Source: Lyophyllum atratum
Taxonomy: Eukaryota; Basidiomycota; Agaricomycetes; Agaricales; Lyophyllaceae
Direction: 5' to 3'
DNA length: 64,000 nucleotides
NCBI GenBank assembly: GCA_014905825.1
Contig: JACGCN010000020.1
Coordinates: 558,001-622,000 of the forward strand
Position 1 is the first letter of the stretch. Every line of letters begins with the position of its first letter. Made by a program: the position numbers and the translations under genes. A model generated the notes under the pieces. The model saw only the letters and a program-made list of their open reading frames with translations, did no database searches and had not been told where the DNA came from. Positions 10,942 to 23,904 of this stretch are shown piece after piece.

Positions 10942-12732
10942 ATGGGCTACATTCCCCAGCAATCTCTCGAAAATTTGAAGAAATACTCTTACAAGGGTGT
11001 TGATAAGTGAGTGGAAGAGACCACCACGTCGCACCTCCTTGCCAACCAAGGACTCAGATCTGTAGTTTCACGATATGTGTTGAACCCGTTCTGGACGTGG
11101 TTCGTCACGTTGTGGCCGTTATCCGTCGCACCCAACACTGTATGTGCTCCGCGTATGCTGGGCCCTACCTACCATCTCTGACGCGATGCCTATACCAGAT
11201 CACGTTGACGGGTCTTTCGATCGTGTTCATCAACTTTTTCACTATGATCTATTACGACCCGTTGTACCTCACGGAGAAAGGCGGCGCGACGGGGCCCCCC
11301 AACTGGGTGTACTTCACGTAGGTGCTTTGCTGTCGGGCTGAGATGCTGGTTGACTGAGGATTTTGTCCTGTGTAGATGGGCTTTTGGGTTGTTCGCGTAT
11401 CAGAGTCTGGACGCTATTGACGGGTGAGTGCCTTGTGTGTTGGTCGTGCGTTGGAGGTGTTGAATGCAGGGTGCAGGAAGCAGGCGCGCCGGACTGGGAT
11501 GGCTGGACCGCTGGGAGAGATGTTCGACCATGGTAAGAGATTTCTCTTTCCTTGACTGCTGTGATGCTAATTCGGCATGATATAGGTTGTGATGCCATGA
11601 ACACCACCGTAAGGAACCCCCTAACCTATAACATGGCCGGACTGACGTTGTGGATGTTTAGCTGGAGGTCATTCTTGCTGCTCAGGCCCTGAACCTCGGC
11701 CGCTCTTGGTGGACCGTCGCATCGCAAATTGCAACTCTCGCCAACTTTTATCTAACGACCTGGGAAGAGTATCACACAGGTCAGTTTTTACCCGGTATTC
11801 CGTATGTTGTGTGGAACGCTCATCTTTTGCAGGTCAATTATACCTCGGAGTCTGCTCCGGACCTGTTGAAGGCATCCTCATGATTATCACGATCTATGTC
11901 ATTTCTGGATTTTATGGTATGAACCTCTCCAAAAACACCCCCTTTTCTTAGCTAATTACCTCCTCCTCCAGGGCCTTCCTTCTGGGACCAGAAATTCCTC
12001 ACTATTACCCGGCTCGATCGCATACCCCTTCTTCAAAAACTTCCTAACTTGCCTCTTAATGAATCGTTTATGGTAACCGGAGCTATCGGTCTCGCTTTCA
12101 ACATCATCTCTAGGTGTGTAGACAACTCTCCTCACGGCAGAGGGACTGCTAAATCAATCTAGCTACGCAAACGTCCGCCGCGCCATGAAAGCTGCAGGGA
12201 AGCCACGCATCCGTCCCCTCCTCCTCCTCATGCCCTTCGTCATCGCAGCCGGCATCCAGATCGCCTGGCTCTCCCAGCCCAACTACAACAACTCCGCCAT
12301 CATCAACTCCCCCAACTTCGTGCCCTTCCTCTGCGCCTGGGGTCTCCAGTTCGCGCACCAGGTCGGCCGGATGATCCTCGCGCATGTCACGAGCACGCCC
12401 TTCCCCCAGTGGGACTGGGTGTGGATCTGGAGTATCATCGGCGCTGTTGATGCGAACCTTCCGCACATCCTGGGACGGTATGTTGTGTTCTTTGCACTGC
12501 AAGCTTTGGTTTGGACCTGACGTGTCGTGTGTTTAGATCGCCCATCATCCAGTCGACGATGAAGAGCACGACGATATTCGTTTGGATCACGCTGATCATC
12601 TCGTTTCTTGTCTACGCCCGGTTCTGCATCCTCGTCATCAATGACATAACGAATTACATGGGCATTGCGTGCTTCACGGTGCGCAAGAAGGGTCAGGACG
12701 GTGTTTGGCGCCACAAGGATTTCAAGGCTTGA
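10942..12732 (+). CDS. CDP-alcohol phosphotransferase (choline/ethanolamine phosphotransferase, CPT1/EPT1 type)
   Basis: Catalyses the last step of the Kennedy pathway: phosphocholine or phosphoethanolamine is moved from its CDP form to diacylglycerol in the ER membrane. Eleven exons (10942-11006, 11058-11139, 11199-11317, 11376-11423, 11477-11532, 11586-11608, 11662-11779, 11833-11916, 11972-12113, 12163-12477, 12537-12732) close to 415 residues, close to yeast Cpt1/Ept1. The family signature DG-x2-AR-x8-G-x3-D-x3-D is complete: DGKQARRTG, then PLGEMFDHGCD. Several hydrophobic segments follow (for example GILMIITIYVISGFYG and IFVWITLIISFLVYARFC). The sequence cannot tell choline from ethanolamine preference. 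Confidence 0.95.
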
Positions 12733-13509
12733 GGGCATATGAACAGTTCTTGCTTTGTGTTTATACTGTAGCGCCTATGATAATATGATCATTCACGATG
12801 TAGGGAGTCGGGACCTGGCAAGCATATCCATTATGGGTCGACACCAGCATGAAGAATACTCGGGTGCTTGAAGATGCGGCCCAATGTGAGTCTACGCCTT
12901 CCGTGCCTGCTCGCTGGTCGTCATCCGTCGTCACCGCTCCCGATGTCGACCCGCATCCCGCCGCCCGATCGACGATGCGGACCTTCGCTGTCATCTAGAC
13001 ACTTGGGATTTAGGTTTCGCCTGTTGGGATTTGGGTTCTGACTGGATTTCCCTCCTGTATAAAGAGGACTCCGAAACCCAGTATTGTTCACCTATCTGTT
13101 TTCCCCTCCCTTGTCACTTACGCGCGTTATATCGAGATCACTCGCGCTGGCTCAAGAAACGGAGTATCCGCTTGTTATTTTGGTGAGTTCTACGCCCCCA
13201 TAAAGGGGACATCATTCCACTTAGCTGACCTTGAAAATGATCTTTCACTCCACCTTATCACAGTTGCTATCGCGAGTGCCTGGATATCACAAGTCTATCG
13301 ATCACGATTTGAAAATAGTAACAGCATTATTTTGATTTCTGGCCGTCAGAGATATCCCCCCGGCCCAGATCCGCTTCACCCATGCATCATCCAAAAATAA
13401 TACTGCAGTGAATTACTTGCTGGTAAGGTTACGGACATATTCTACCAGGGCGCTATTCATAGAGCACTCGTCAGCTAACCTGCAGAGCTTCGCAAGAAGG
13501 CAAATGCGC
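12733..13509. other. Intergenic region with a possible solo-LTR-like segment
   Basis: Nearly 0.8 kb between convergent genes. At about 13002-13040 the phrase ttgggattt-aggttt / ttgggattt-gggttc is repeated, followed by tataaagagg at 13058 and a pyrimidine-rich stretch. That order resembles the start of an LTR, but I could not find a matching end or target-site duplication. Nothing else is seen. Confidence 0.35.
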
Positions 13510-15839
13510 TTACCGAACGGGACGACCGGTCATACCCTTCTCAAGGTAAGGCGTGGGTCGGGTGGCCTGCGCAGTTCCGATGTCAACACTATGGAATAGC
13601 TTGGATCACCAGATGAGACACACCTCCATAGCGCCAGCAATATCAATATGAGCCCACTTCAAGGCAGGTTCCTGGCCATCTTCAGCCTCAATGCCGTGCG
13701 CAAAAGCCTTCAAGAACAACGCAGCCGTGCAACTTCCTGCGTCCTTGCCGCCGGTCTGCGAACCACGGCAGTCAATACAAGCCAACCACGTGGAGGGATC
13801 GGCGAAACTAGACATACGTTCTGGAGATCAGCATTGGAGGAGTGGATCTGAGGACCATAGTCCTCCTCGAGAGGCATGCGCCAGAAGCGGTCGTATTCGG
13901 TCTCTCCGGCGACGCGTAGCTGTTCCCAGAGGGTGTCGGATGTCTGTGTATTGCGCATTCATGTTCAGCCTTACGGCATCACGCGGAAGAAAAGGCAACT
14001 TACGGAGAAGACACCAGAGAAGACCTCCCCGATGGCGGACACGATAGAGCTAGGGTTTCCGAAATCTTAGAATTCGGTGAACGAGGATTTTCGGTGAACC
14101 TACCCAGTCAGCGTCGCGACGTCAATTAAGGTGTGAGGTTTGTACTCAGTCGAGGTGTAGTAGATGGCATCTGGCGATGGACAATCCGATCAGCCGAGGC
14201 TCATGTGTACTGAGATACATACGCCGTACCAGAAAGAACAAGACGTCCCTCTGCATCAGTGTTGTCGACTTCGACGGATTTGCCGTTCATTGCGTAGATG
14301 CTGTGAAACCGGAGTCAGGCATAAACTCGCTTTTGGCGGATAATCAACATACATATCGCCGGGTTTGGTGGCACTCGGGCCAGGCATGTTCTCTGTCAGA
14401 GGAGTGACGACAACGAGGTTGATGCTAAACATTATATCAGCGCTTGATGATTGAAAGTAAGCAAGGAGACATACGGTAGCTGCAGCTGGGCAATGGCCAA
14501 TGCTGCCGAAACAACAGTCGCTGCTCCACCTATGAATTGTTATTTGAGAATGGGCTCGAAGATCAGATCGTGAAACTTACCCATATCTCCCCTCATCAGC
14601 TTCATGCCCTGCGCCATGAAGGTAGTATGTAAGTACGAGCAATCGTCGAAGATGATAAAGCACTGACTGCACCGGGCTTCAAGCTGATTCCTCCAGAGTC
14701 AAAAGTGATACCTTTTCCGACAAATGCGAGAGGCTGAGCATCCTTAGAGGGTGCGCCCTTGTAGTGACTGACGTTTGTCTATTAAACGACTGCAACTGGA
14801 GGAAATTAGGCTTGACTTACATTTCCAGCAGTTTGGCGGGTTCTGAAGTGCCGTGGGTGACCGAAAGGAAAGTGTTCTACAGGAGAACGACACATAAGGA
14901 TCATTAATCTGCCAGGGAAGAACTACACACCATGTTTTTCTCAGCGGCCCAAGCTATCCAGAAGTATTAGTGACATGCGATGGGAAAGGAGGTGAGTGGT
15001 CACCTTCATCGCGTACAATGATTTCCACGTTCTTGACACCAGCGAACTCGCGTTTGACGCGTTCGGTGAAGATCTACTCGTGCATGATACTCTGAATGGT
15101 GTATTGGTTATATTAGGTGGAGCGTACCGTGGGTGTCACGAGGTTTGCCGGGAGTTCCATGAGCTGGAGTGCTATTGTTAGATTTCTAGAATTACAGCAC
15201 ATTGTAGGATCCGAACCGTGCGAGCCATGTTTTGGGCTTTGGCGTAGACCACACCACGATCCCATTCTTTAGATGCTTGAGCAGGGGTAAAGTTCAATTT
15301 CTCGGGGACGGGTTCCTTGAGGTTCGGGTGGAACGGCGAAGGTGCTGACGTCTTCAAGGTGAAGTTGTACAGAGCCAGATGCGCAGCGACGGCTGTAGAG
15401 TACAGATATTCAGACGTCTTAAAGATACATAATGCGCAACCAAAAACGTACCTGCAGCATGCGGATCTACGGATGCGTCGATAGTCACGTCCTTCACGCC
15501 ATCAACGGCCTTGAGGTTCTTGACAGCACTACCGACCGATTTCCTGAGCAGCTCTCGCCTTGCGTTGCCCTTCTTGCTTGCGAATTTTTCGCCCAACGAC
15601 GAGACAGCAGCGACCTTTGACGGCGGGGTGTTATAAAAAGTGCGTACAGTGCCAACCGCTGGTGGCTTCTCGCCCTGGGGAGTCGTCGCCCACAGCTTGC
15701 TGGCATCAACACCAGGAACGAGTTCGCCAGTGGCCTGGTGGTCGAAGGGAACGATGTAGGCAGATGAAGACATTGCGCAGGCGTTGATCAGATAAGGTGA
15801 TGGAGATAGTGAGCGTACCACACGAAGAGTGGACAGCAT
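13510..15839 (-). CDS. Leucyl aminopeptidase, family M17 (cytosol aminopeptidase)
   Basis: Zinc or manganese metallo-exopeptidase that removes N-terminal residues, preferably leucine. Sixteen exons (15839-15452, 15392-15217, 15163-15128, 15073-15004, 14953-14931, 14876-14821, 14767-14668, 14608-14581, 14529-14475, 14424-14353, 14300-14230, 14170-14104, 14049-14004, 13943-13818, 13755-13624, 13566-13510) close to 500 residues, the usual M17 length. Metal and catalytic motifs are all present: [12 protein letters not shown] near residue 265 and the family signature NTDAEGRL near residue 350. The C-terminus [18 protein letters not shown] is also typical. The N-terminus ([18 protein letters not shown]) could be a mitochondrial presequence; an alternative start is the Met before SSSAYIVPF at about 15773. 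No frameshift is seen. Confidence 0.95.
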
Positions 15840-16519
15840 CGTAATCCGGAAGTCGGAAGTCGAGTACTTTCTGTGGGACGGATCACAAGACCACATTCAA
15901 TTCTGGAAATTCGCCGGCTACCACCGAGCCGCCGGCTGCTCAAATGATAAGATAGCGTGGCCAGTGATGGAGTCAGTCACGATGCAAATATGGGGTATCA
16001 AGAAGCGTGGTATTACAGAGGTAAGCTGAGATAAAGATGTACAAGTCCTGTATGAAAGCGAGTCATAAGAAGCGAGAGCGAGAGAACGCAGACATATAAA
16101 TATGACGATACTGTCCATACCAATTTAGTAACTAAGCTCATGAGACGAGGGGAGGGGGTGGACCTCAGTTGAGTATTAATGTGGATGCGAGGATAGCTTA
16201 ACCAGTCAAGTCGGTTTTGAGCCGCAGGGACGGGAGGATGTCGAAAGGCCAGCGACTCCTGGTGTGCAGATAACGGTTGGCCTTGAATGGATCATACCCA
16301 CGGGGCGCTCGAGGATATGTCATATCAATCGGCGGGGTTCGGTGTATGTGTGGCGCTCGTGTGGTTCAAGATGCACAGCCTTGATATTTCCTGAGATGGT
16401 GTTCTCGGAGGAACAAGTCTGGATTCTGGAAGCATATTGGTCGGTCCCGAGGTCAATACGAGATACGAGAAGCCACATACTAGTTGTAGTTGTCTGGAAC
16501 CCGGGTTTGCTTCAGCCGC
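15840..16519. other. Intergenic region, no gene seen
   Basis: About 0.68 kb between the promoter side of the aminopeptidase gene and the 3' end of the bZIP gene. Open frames reach about 97 codons but show no domain or splice continuity. Confidence 0.45.
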
Positions 16520-17065
16520 TCAGTCACGAAATTCAGGACAAATTATCCCGTGGCTGATGAGGAGCTGCTTCAAGGTGAGAGCCCTTGTCTTCCAGATCTC
16601 CCGCTCCCTGGTGAGCCGCTCGACCGTCTCCTCGAGGCGCTGCACATTCTGCATCTTACGTTTGCGGCTACGGCGGGCGGCCAGGGTATTCTGGCGGCGT
16701 TTCCACTCGATCTTCTCCTGATCAGTTGCATTGGAGGCAGGAGGCTCTTCAGTGAGCTCGTCTTCCTCGTCTTCAGATGGAGGAGAGTTGTGCCGCATCT
16801 TCTGGAAGAACGCGGGGATCTCCTTCCTGGAAGTAACAGATGGAGTAATATACCGGCGGGACTGGGTAGGCGCATCCAGGGGAATGAGGGCCTCTGGGCT
16901 TGTCTTGCGGATACCGCCAGAAAGGCGCCGGCGTGCAACGTATGGGGAGTCCATGACTGGAGCCGTGGTATTATACGAAGCCGCTTGATAGAGCGATGAA
17001 GGGCTACCCGATCCTAGAGAGTATTCGTAAGGCACGCCGGTATAGTCGTTATGGTGGCTTTGCAT
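16520..17065 (-). CDS. bZIP transcription factor, Gcn4/Cpc1 type
   Basis: Single-exon gene of 181 residues starting at the ATG at 17065. An acidic patch (SEDEEDELTEE, residues 97-107) lies before a basic DNA-binding region at residues 122-138 (KRRQNTLAARRSRKRK), which carries the N-x2-AA-x2-S-R pattern of Gcn4. A leucine-zipper-like stretch follows to about residue 172. In Ascomycota, Gcn4/Cpc1 governs amino-acid biosynthesis genes on starvation; that role is inferred from family likeness only. The frame is open upstream to an ATG at 17203, but that part looks like a 5' leader. A ctttaaagcttt sequence near 17125-17135 may be a TATA-like element. I did not find a clear set of upstream short reading frames of the GCN4 kind. 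Confidence 0.85.
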   Translation of the reverse strand: MQSHHNDYTGVPYEYSLGSGSPSSLYQAASYNTTAPVMDSPYVARRRLSGGIRKTSPEALIPLDAPTQSRRYITPSVTSRKEIPAFFQKMRHNSPPSEDEEDELTEEPPASNATDQEKIEWKRRQNTLAARRSRKRKMQNVQRLEETVERLTREREIWKTRALTLKQLLISHGIICPEFRD

Positions 17066-18839
17066 CGTGCAGTGCTTGCGTGAATGAAGATGTGGTGTAG
17101 TGTGGACAAAAGCTTGTAGGAAAGCTTTAAAGAGGAAAGGCGGGTGCTGATGATGTAGAATTAATGATGAAGGATGACTGATTTTATGTCCCCGCCATCT
17201 CATGGGTATAGCCTCCAAGCATCGTCCAAATCAGGCAAGCGACCCTCGTGGCGATGCCCGACCCAAAGCGGTGCGTCGTTGCGTAAGCACTGGTTCCCCT
17301 GAAGGCTTTTCCGAGTCACTGCCGCTCCCCGCCCCATGGACTTCCCTGGATACTGCCAGCTTAACATTCCTCCAGTTCTGTGGATATGGCCACAGGTAGC
17401 ATAAAGGATATCTCGAAGGTTTTTAGCATATGTCCCAAAAAGGAAAGCACAGCCACTCGAGGCATCCGACAACGGAAAGTGTCGTCGACCGAGTCTAGCG
17501 CTTATTCGCGTCGCGTACAAGAATAGGACATTGTTTCGTGTCAAGGAGTAGCAGCATTCATACTGTCCGTTGGTGCATTAAGAGTGAGGCGCGGTGCAAA
17601 GTCATTCGAAAAAGCAGATGTGAGGCAGCCCGCACTTGGTAATGGAAGGAAGACCGCAGCAACAAATCTCTGACACGTAGCATGGGGCCAAAATGGGCAG
17701 CCATAGGCTGAACCAAGGCTCACAGAAAAGGAAAGCCACAATATAATCAAGCTGCGGGAACTGGAGTACCAATTTCGGATCGTAAAGGGACATCTTCGGG
17801 TCCGAAGCCCAAAATGAGATCCTGCCAGGCGTCCTTATATGAGGTAGAATCCTTTAGAGTCATTGACAGACCACGGATACAGATACAATTACCTCCGTGT
17901 AATAAGGCTGCGGGTAAGAAACAAAAAAAGGGTTGATTGGCCGGTTATCGTCTGCGACGATATTGATGTGAATGATTCACCCTGAGCCAATTGAGTGCCA
18001 GACGTCAGCCGTCCATTATGGTTTGCGGAGGGCATTGCGGAGAGTGCACACGACATACACCTATGATCACTTCTATTCTGCTTCATATGATTCATTGTGA
18101 GTCCTCAGATAGACGTGACCACACGGAATACAACACGTACTTTCTGCTATCTGCAGGCAACTTGACAATAGGCCAAGTCGCGGATCTGCCGGCTAGAGGC
18201 AGTGATATATGTCGATCCATTGTAAACCGTCAGCTGTAGTTTACGCTCAGATCAATACTGGGCGCGGCCCCCATCCAAGGGTAGCAGGTGCGGGTCAGCC
18301 TGTCTACAGAGGCAGTGACATGAGGACGATCGATGGAAATAGCAAGGCGTACGTTTGCTACTTATTTGACAGAGTGATTGTGAGGGTTGGGTGTCTCGGA
18401 GGTTGGTTGCCATCTGCCAGATACTGCTTTGGGCAGTTCGTCGAGATACCAATGTCTCTGCCGGGCAAGGCGCTGTTGTACCGTGTCCCAGAAAAACATA
18501 ACAACTGGACGATTGATCTGTCGCATGTCGACGCCGAAAGCACAAGGCCACAAATATCCGAGAAGACAACCAAATGTGGTATGTTTGAAAGCTCAGAGTG
18601 TTAGAAGATCGACCTGGCGGTGTTGATGGTGGTACATGCACCGCGTATTACACACTTCAAGGACATTATTCAAACATCCAGGATACAAGGCGGGTGCGAG
18701 CATGTCGGCCACGATATGATTTGTGTACGATGAGCAGAGATGATGTGGTCAGATATTACAGGCGCTAAGTCTGGATTTCCGGAAGTTTCCGACGACCCGA
18801 ACAATTCCTGAATTTCTGTCTCAACCGCCCTCAACCACC
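17066..18839. other. 1.8 kb without a recognisable gene
   Basis: Divergent promoter region of the bZIP and COX6 genes plus undefined sequence. The longest open frame (18209-18604, plus) has no recognisable domain and an open frame in the opposite direction, so it is probably chance. Confidence 0.45.
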
Positions 18840-19314
18840 ATGCGCGCCCAGATGTTGTCCACTGTCCTCCGCGCTGCTGCACGACCCTCTATAGTCGCCA
18901 GGACCGCACGGACCACCCCCTTCTTCGTCCGCCCTGCCAGCGGACACGCTCAGGAGTCGTTCGAGTCGTTCTCCGAGCGCTACGTCAACTTTTTCGAAAA
19001 CGCTGAGGACCTCTTCGAGGTCCAGCGCGGACTCAACAACTGCTTCGCGCATGATCTCGTGCCATCTACATCCGTCGTTGAGGCTGCACTAAGAGCGGCG
19101 CGCCGTGTAAACGACTACTCAACTGCAGTCCGAGTTTTCGAGGGGATCAAGGAGAAAGTGGAGAACAAGCAGCAGTATCAGGCATACCTTGACGAGCTCA
19201 AAGGCGTTCGGGAAGAACTCGGTGAGTCTATCTCTAAGGTTTAATCGCGTAGTCTCATCGCCAACGTTCACAGGCGTCAACACCAAGGAGGAGCTATATG
19301 GAATATCATCGTAA
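18840..19314 (+). CDS. COX6: Cytochrome c oxidase subunit VI (COX6 / animal COX5A homologue), mitochondrial
   Basis: Nuclear-encoded subunit of respiratory complex IV. Two exons (18840-19221, 19274-19314) give 140 residues. The N-terminus is an Arg/Ala-rich mitochondrial presequence (MRAQMLSTVLRAAARPSIVARTAR). The mature part has the family segments FSERYVNFFENAEDLFEVQR, LNNCFAHDLVPS, AALRAARRVNDYSTAVRVFE and the C-terminal YLDELKGVREELGV. The short last exon supplies the usual end (NTKEELYG). A second in-frame Met at codon 5 is an alternative start. The assignment rests on the nearly full-length family pattern. Confidence 0.95.
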
Positions 19315-22300
19315 AAATGTTCACCCTCGCGTAACAGTGCGTTTTGCTCATTACTCCGCCATTGCTACCCACTGACTTCTTGTTCTCCAGCTTAGATAGA
19401 TGGTTAGCACGGGCAGATGAATGGATTTACATCAAAACACGGAACAGGGCTTTTAGCCAAACCTGGAATACTGTCGCGTGAAACTAGAGTCATCACAAGT
19501 CGACGGTCGCGCGCTCGGATATAGGCCGTCGAAGATTTACACTGTCGTTTAGTTTCTAAGCCCGGCCTTCGCAAGAGACCTGTAGCAATGCATCTAATTT
19601 TCACCCGAGATCATTTCCGAGTATGCTCAATTGACTTTTGCTGGTGCAAACCAATTCTGTCTACTTTTTAGAACTTCCCGCAGGCCTTTCCTCCCCGACA
19701 CGTACTGCCACTGCCACAATGACCCTGGATGGACCACATCTGGAACGGAAGCGATGATATTCTAGTCCACCGATTGACCTTAGCAGCCAAATTTTTCGGC
19801 ACCCTCAAGCTCCGCACATTCATGAACTCTGCTAGTACAAGACTGTAGATGATCCTCAAGTAACCTGATACCTGTAGAGGTATTTTGATATCACTCTTGT
19901 CTCAGGATAGACGAGCCATTATCGCTTGCGAAGAGTCGGACCCACCAAAACTGAACAGGACTCCTCCGTTCCGCGAAGCGCCCACTGTGAGGTCTCCGAG
20001 ATGACGTACCCATTCTTCCCGTCGATCCTGCATTCCCTTTGAAAACCGCACAGCACCGAGGCGCGATTGAAGACGAAGGATCAAAAGTGAAAACAACCAA
20101 GACGATTCGGAGGACGACATAGCCTTCAGTTACTCGGCCTAGGCACGATACCGATATTTACTAGTATTGAATTTAGACTGTAATGCCATGCTGTGCAACT
20201 GACGACAATAAACAGCACCGCATGACGTCAAGTTCTAGTTGTTCCTCATTCATCGCCACTTGATCTTCGTGGGTTATGCATAGCTTTTGCAGAAATGAAC
20301 GCTAACTAAACTTTGAATCTTCGGGTTCCTCATTCATTGTCAGTACAGCCATATTCAACGCTATCATCAGAGGCTGACATCATGATGGTGATCCCGCATG
20401 CAAGGTTACATGGAAAAAATTGCACAGAAATGCGACCCTACTTCCTTCCACGGGCTGCAAGGTACCAAGCTTGGGATATTACTTCCTAAACACTTATCCC
20501 ACCTCCGACCAACTCTAGACCCACCCATTTGCCTATAGTTTGCTTTCTACCCCATACAGGTTCCGGTTTGCCTTCATCCACTTTGATAAAGGCCACTCAT
20601 GGAATTTGACCACCAACGCACCGAATTCCAGAACTGGCCATAAGGCGTTTTGGACATACCTCTGGTAAAAACATCATGCTCGGCTTGCTCGGATTGCTGC
20701 GCTGGAATTGTACCGAGTCACCTGGTTTGGACCTTAGACCTAGTAGTGCGTCAGATAGTGGACTTACATGTGCCATTGTTATCTTCTATGACAGGCCTGA
20801 GTCGTGGTGGGCTTGCGGTACGCATATTTTCCGTAGAGTCGCCGTTATATATGGGAGGCTCGGCGCCTGACAACGGGTGTGATATGTCAGTCTCGATGCA
20901 TGCCGAGATAGTGTTGAGTATCCTAAACCTCGGGAGTTTTTGTCGATATACACATCTGCTCTCCTAGAAAATCTGCCACGTTCGCACTTTACGTGGTTCT
21001 CTGGCCTCAAAATCAGGAATGCCGCTGTTCTTAATACAAATGTCGCTGCGCACTACCTCCATCGCCCCTGTACCATATCCAGTGATTAACACGTCAGGTG
21101 AATATCCACTCTGCCCTCGCTACCTATGCACATCAGGTCTGTATACGAGTACCTAACCAGTCACGACCCAAGGTCATACATATATCACCACGAGGAGCAC
21201 GGCGCAAGCACCCTTAGATCTTCAGAAGCACAGAAGCGTGAACGATTTGGCCACTCTTTTGCAATGTCAGAGATCACGAAACGGCTTCTCTTGGTCTTGC
21301 GATATACCGAACCAAAACCTGAGAAGCAAGGAGAGGGTGCATCTCCCCGCCCTGATTCGGTCAGGTTCCTCTATGACGTTCAAGTATAATTCAGGCAAAC
21401 CGCTTTACAGTCTACTGCTTTAAGGTCATCTGACTGTGCGCTGACTATTTTGGGAGCGCCGGCAGGTCATAGGTATGTCCTCCAACAGTTTGAGATGCAA
21501 AACATGACCCGGTGACATCGAAGTACGGTATAAGCTCAATCTGGGGTTCTCAAGGGATGCTATTCAACTTTGAGACCGCTGTGAAAGTCTCGCTCTAGTG
21601 ACCCAGGCAGTTCGAGCTTCTTCCGGTCGAAAAGGCCTAGCATGCCTTTACCAGATTTCTCTGGACCATCATGGAGAAGTTGCCCGATTGGACATTAGGC
21701 TGTTCGGGGACACCGTATACTTGTCGCTAAGGACCACCAAGTCGATTGGCAGAGCTCACGTTCCGTAGTGATGACGCTGCAATACCGTCATAGCTTAACT
21801 TCTTAAGATGCGAACACGCTGGGGCAGGCTATATCCAGGTGGATGTGGGGCTCCTGTGAAGCCGTGCCACGCGTAACGAGTGGCAATAGGCACCAATTGG
21901 AAACCGGTCCTTTCTGGAGAGTCGTTCTGATGTTCGCGATTCCAATCAGTCCTCATTCGGGGTGAACGTCGACTCCTCGTTACATTCGGGCCAAGGAATC
22001 GACGTGTAAAGCTGAAATATCGCGTCAATATTTCGACTTTCCGAATCTTGGATGACTGGGCGGACGTATCGATGTCATTTTTGCCGAAGACAGGGTGGGC
22101 ACAACTTCCTCGACAAACTTCTCTGCGGCGCTCCCCGAATCAGACTTCCGGCGTCGACGTTGTGTGGCTTACCCACCATAAGCCATGTCCCTTCAAGCCA
22201 AGGAACGCTAAAGTTTCACAGCAGCATAACTGGTTCCGCCTCACCCAGGTGTCGAGACCTGTATCTAATCAGTAGATATTTGACTAGGTTCGCCACTAGT

Positions 22301-23904
22301 ATAGATAACTTACGCATACGATGAGAGACTCGCAATAAATTCGAAGGTACTTTCTAGTCTCCTTCGAATCCTAAACACACATCTGACGCGAACATTCCCT
22401 AGCTGCTTCCATTTCGCATACCACCGTGACCCTCTCTTCAAGGGCCAATCAGCGCTGGACGCGCTCTACCTCCCCTTCTGCCGCAGCGACAAAGCACCAT
22501 GAGAAGGACGGTGTAAACCCACACTGTGTTGAAGACATTCATACTACCGACAGAATCGGCAGCCAGTCATGCACATTCGCGCAATCATCGACAGGAGGTC
22601 ACATTGGTGCGGTACCCCCGAATTTCGGTGTCGAGGAGTGGCCACATGACCCGTAAACCCGCCGCCACACGATTCTCTGAGCATGCAGGGTCCTCCCACG
22701 TTCGAAACCCAAAAACTCAGTTGTGACCACAGGTGACCACCCGACAATCAGGAGGGTCCCAGGCACCTTATTATGACACCTGCACTCTGACTCACGCCTG
22801 TCTCCTGACTATCTAGGAAAGCCTGGAAAGGCGCCTCCAAGCCTTATTCATATGCGTATATGCTTAAGGCCGCACCCAGCTGGCTAGGCTGTGCGTCGCT
22901 GGGTCAGGCGTGCCGCTTCATGGTCGGCCTGGGTCTTTCTGCTCTTGACCTTGATGGGGAATGCGAGGCAGCCACGGCGAAGAAGACCGACAGTCAGCAC
23001 CCTGGGAATCATTCCTTGCGAATCGGGTGTACGCCCATGCCAATGATGCTTTGTGTGCTCAAGATGCTTACGAGATACCTACACTTCGTTCAAATTTGTT
23101 TTTAGCATCTTCTCCAAGCCTTCTGATCTTGCCGATTATCCTGACATATCCTGACAGATCTCGCAAAAAAAGTTACCCAACGCCATTTGGTGTTGATTCT
23201 TGATCAAGACGCTGTCATCGAACTTGGGAAGAAGCGTTGTGCATTCCAGAAACTTGGAACCTCACTCGTCCACATGTTACACTCTTGAGAATCCTCGACG
23301 AAAGGATAGCATCCGCCGACATCCGAACAGTTTCCTCCGACAAAGCAAACGCGCCGAAACCTAATTTCGTGATGCTGAGTCGTACACAACAATCGTACGC
23401 GCGAGACGGAAACAGAGTCACTACGAGCCCCGATTTCCTCCATCTGCCACCGGTAGACACCAATGCTCACCCTCGTTCGCATCTCCACCCAACTAAGCAG
23501 ACAATGGTTGATATGCCGCAATTATACCTATCCCTAGACCCCATTTGATAGCCATCCATCCGAGTCGACGCTTCTCTTCTGCGACATATCAGAAGTTACG
23601 GGATGGGTGCATTTATGGCTAACTTACAAGTTGCCACCACTTCCTACGTTGTCTGGGAAGTTCGACGTCCGTAATCAATTCGAATGATAACTCAGTATGT
23701 CCGTCACACACATTTCACACACAGAAAACCTCAAGAACCTCTCCATCCCACAACCATCATCCGATCCGAATCTCACAACGCCCAGAACAAAAACGAAAAA
23801 ACCAAGATTTCATTTTGCGTCCTACGCCTCGTATGCTCTGCACACCCCAACTAAGTATGTACGTCGCTGCCAATCAAGTCCGTAAGTGTTCGCATGCTAG
23901 TGAG
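19315..23904. other. 4.6 kb without a recognisable gene
   Basis: Read in six frames and for spliced continuations, I find no family I know. Frames are short (at most about 105 codons) and mostly open on both strands at once. No long terminal repeats, transposase or reverse-transcriptase motifs were noticed. Together with the following repeat-rich DNA it forms one of the two gene-poor stretches of the window. Confidence 0.45.
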
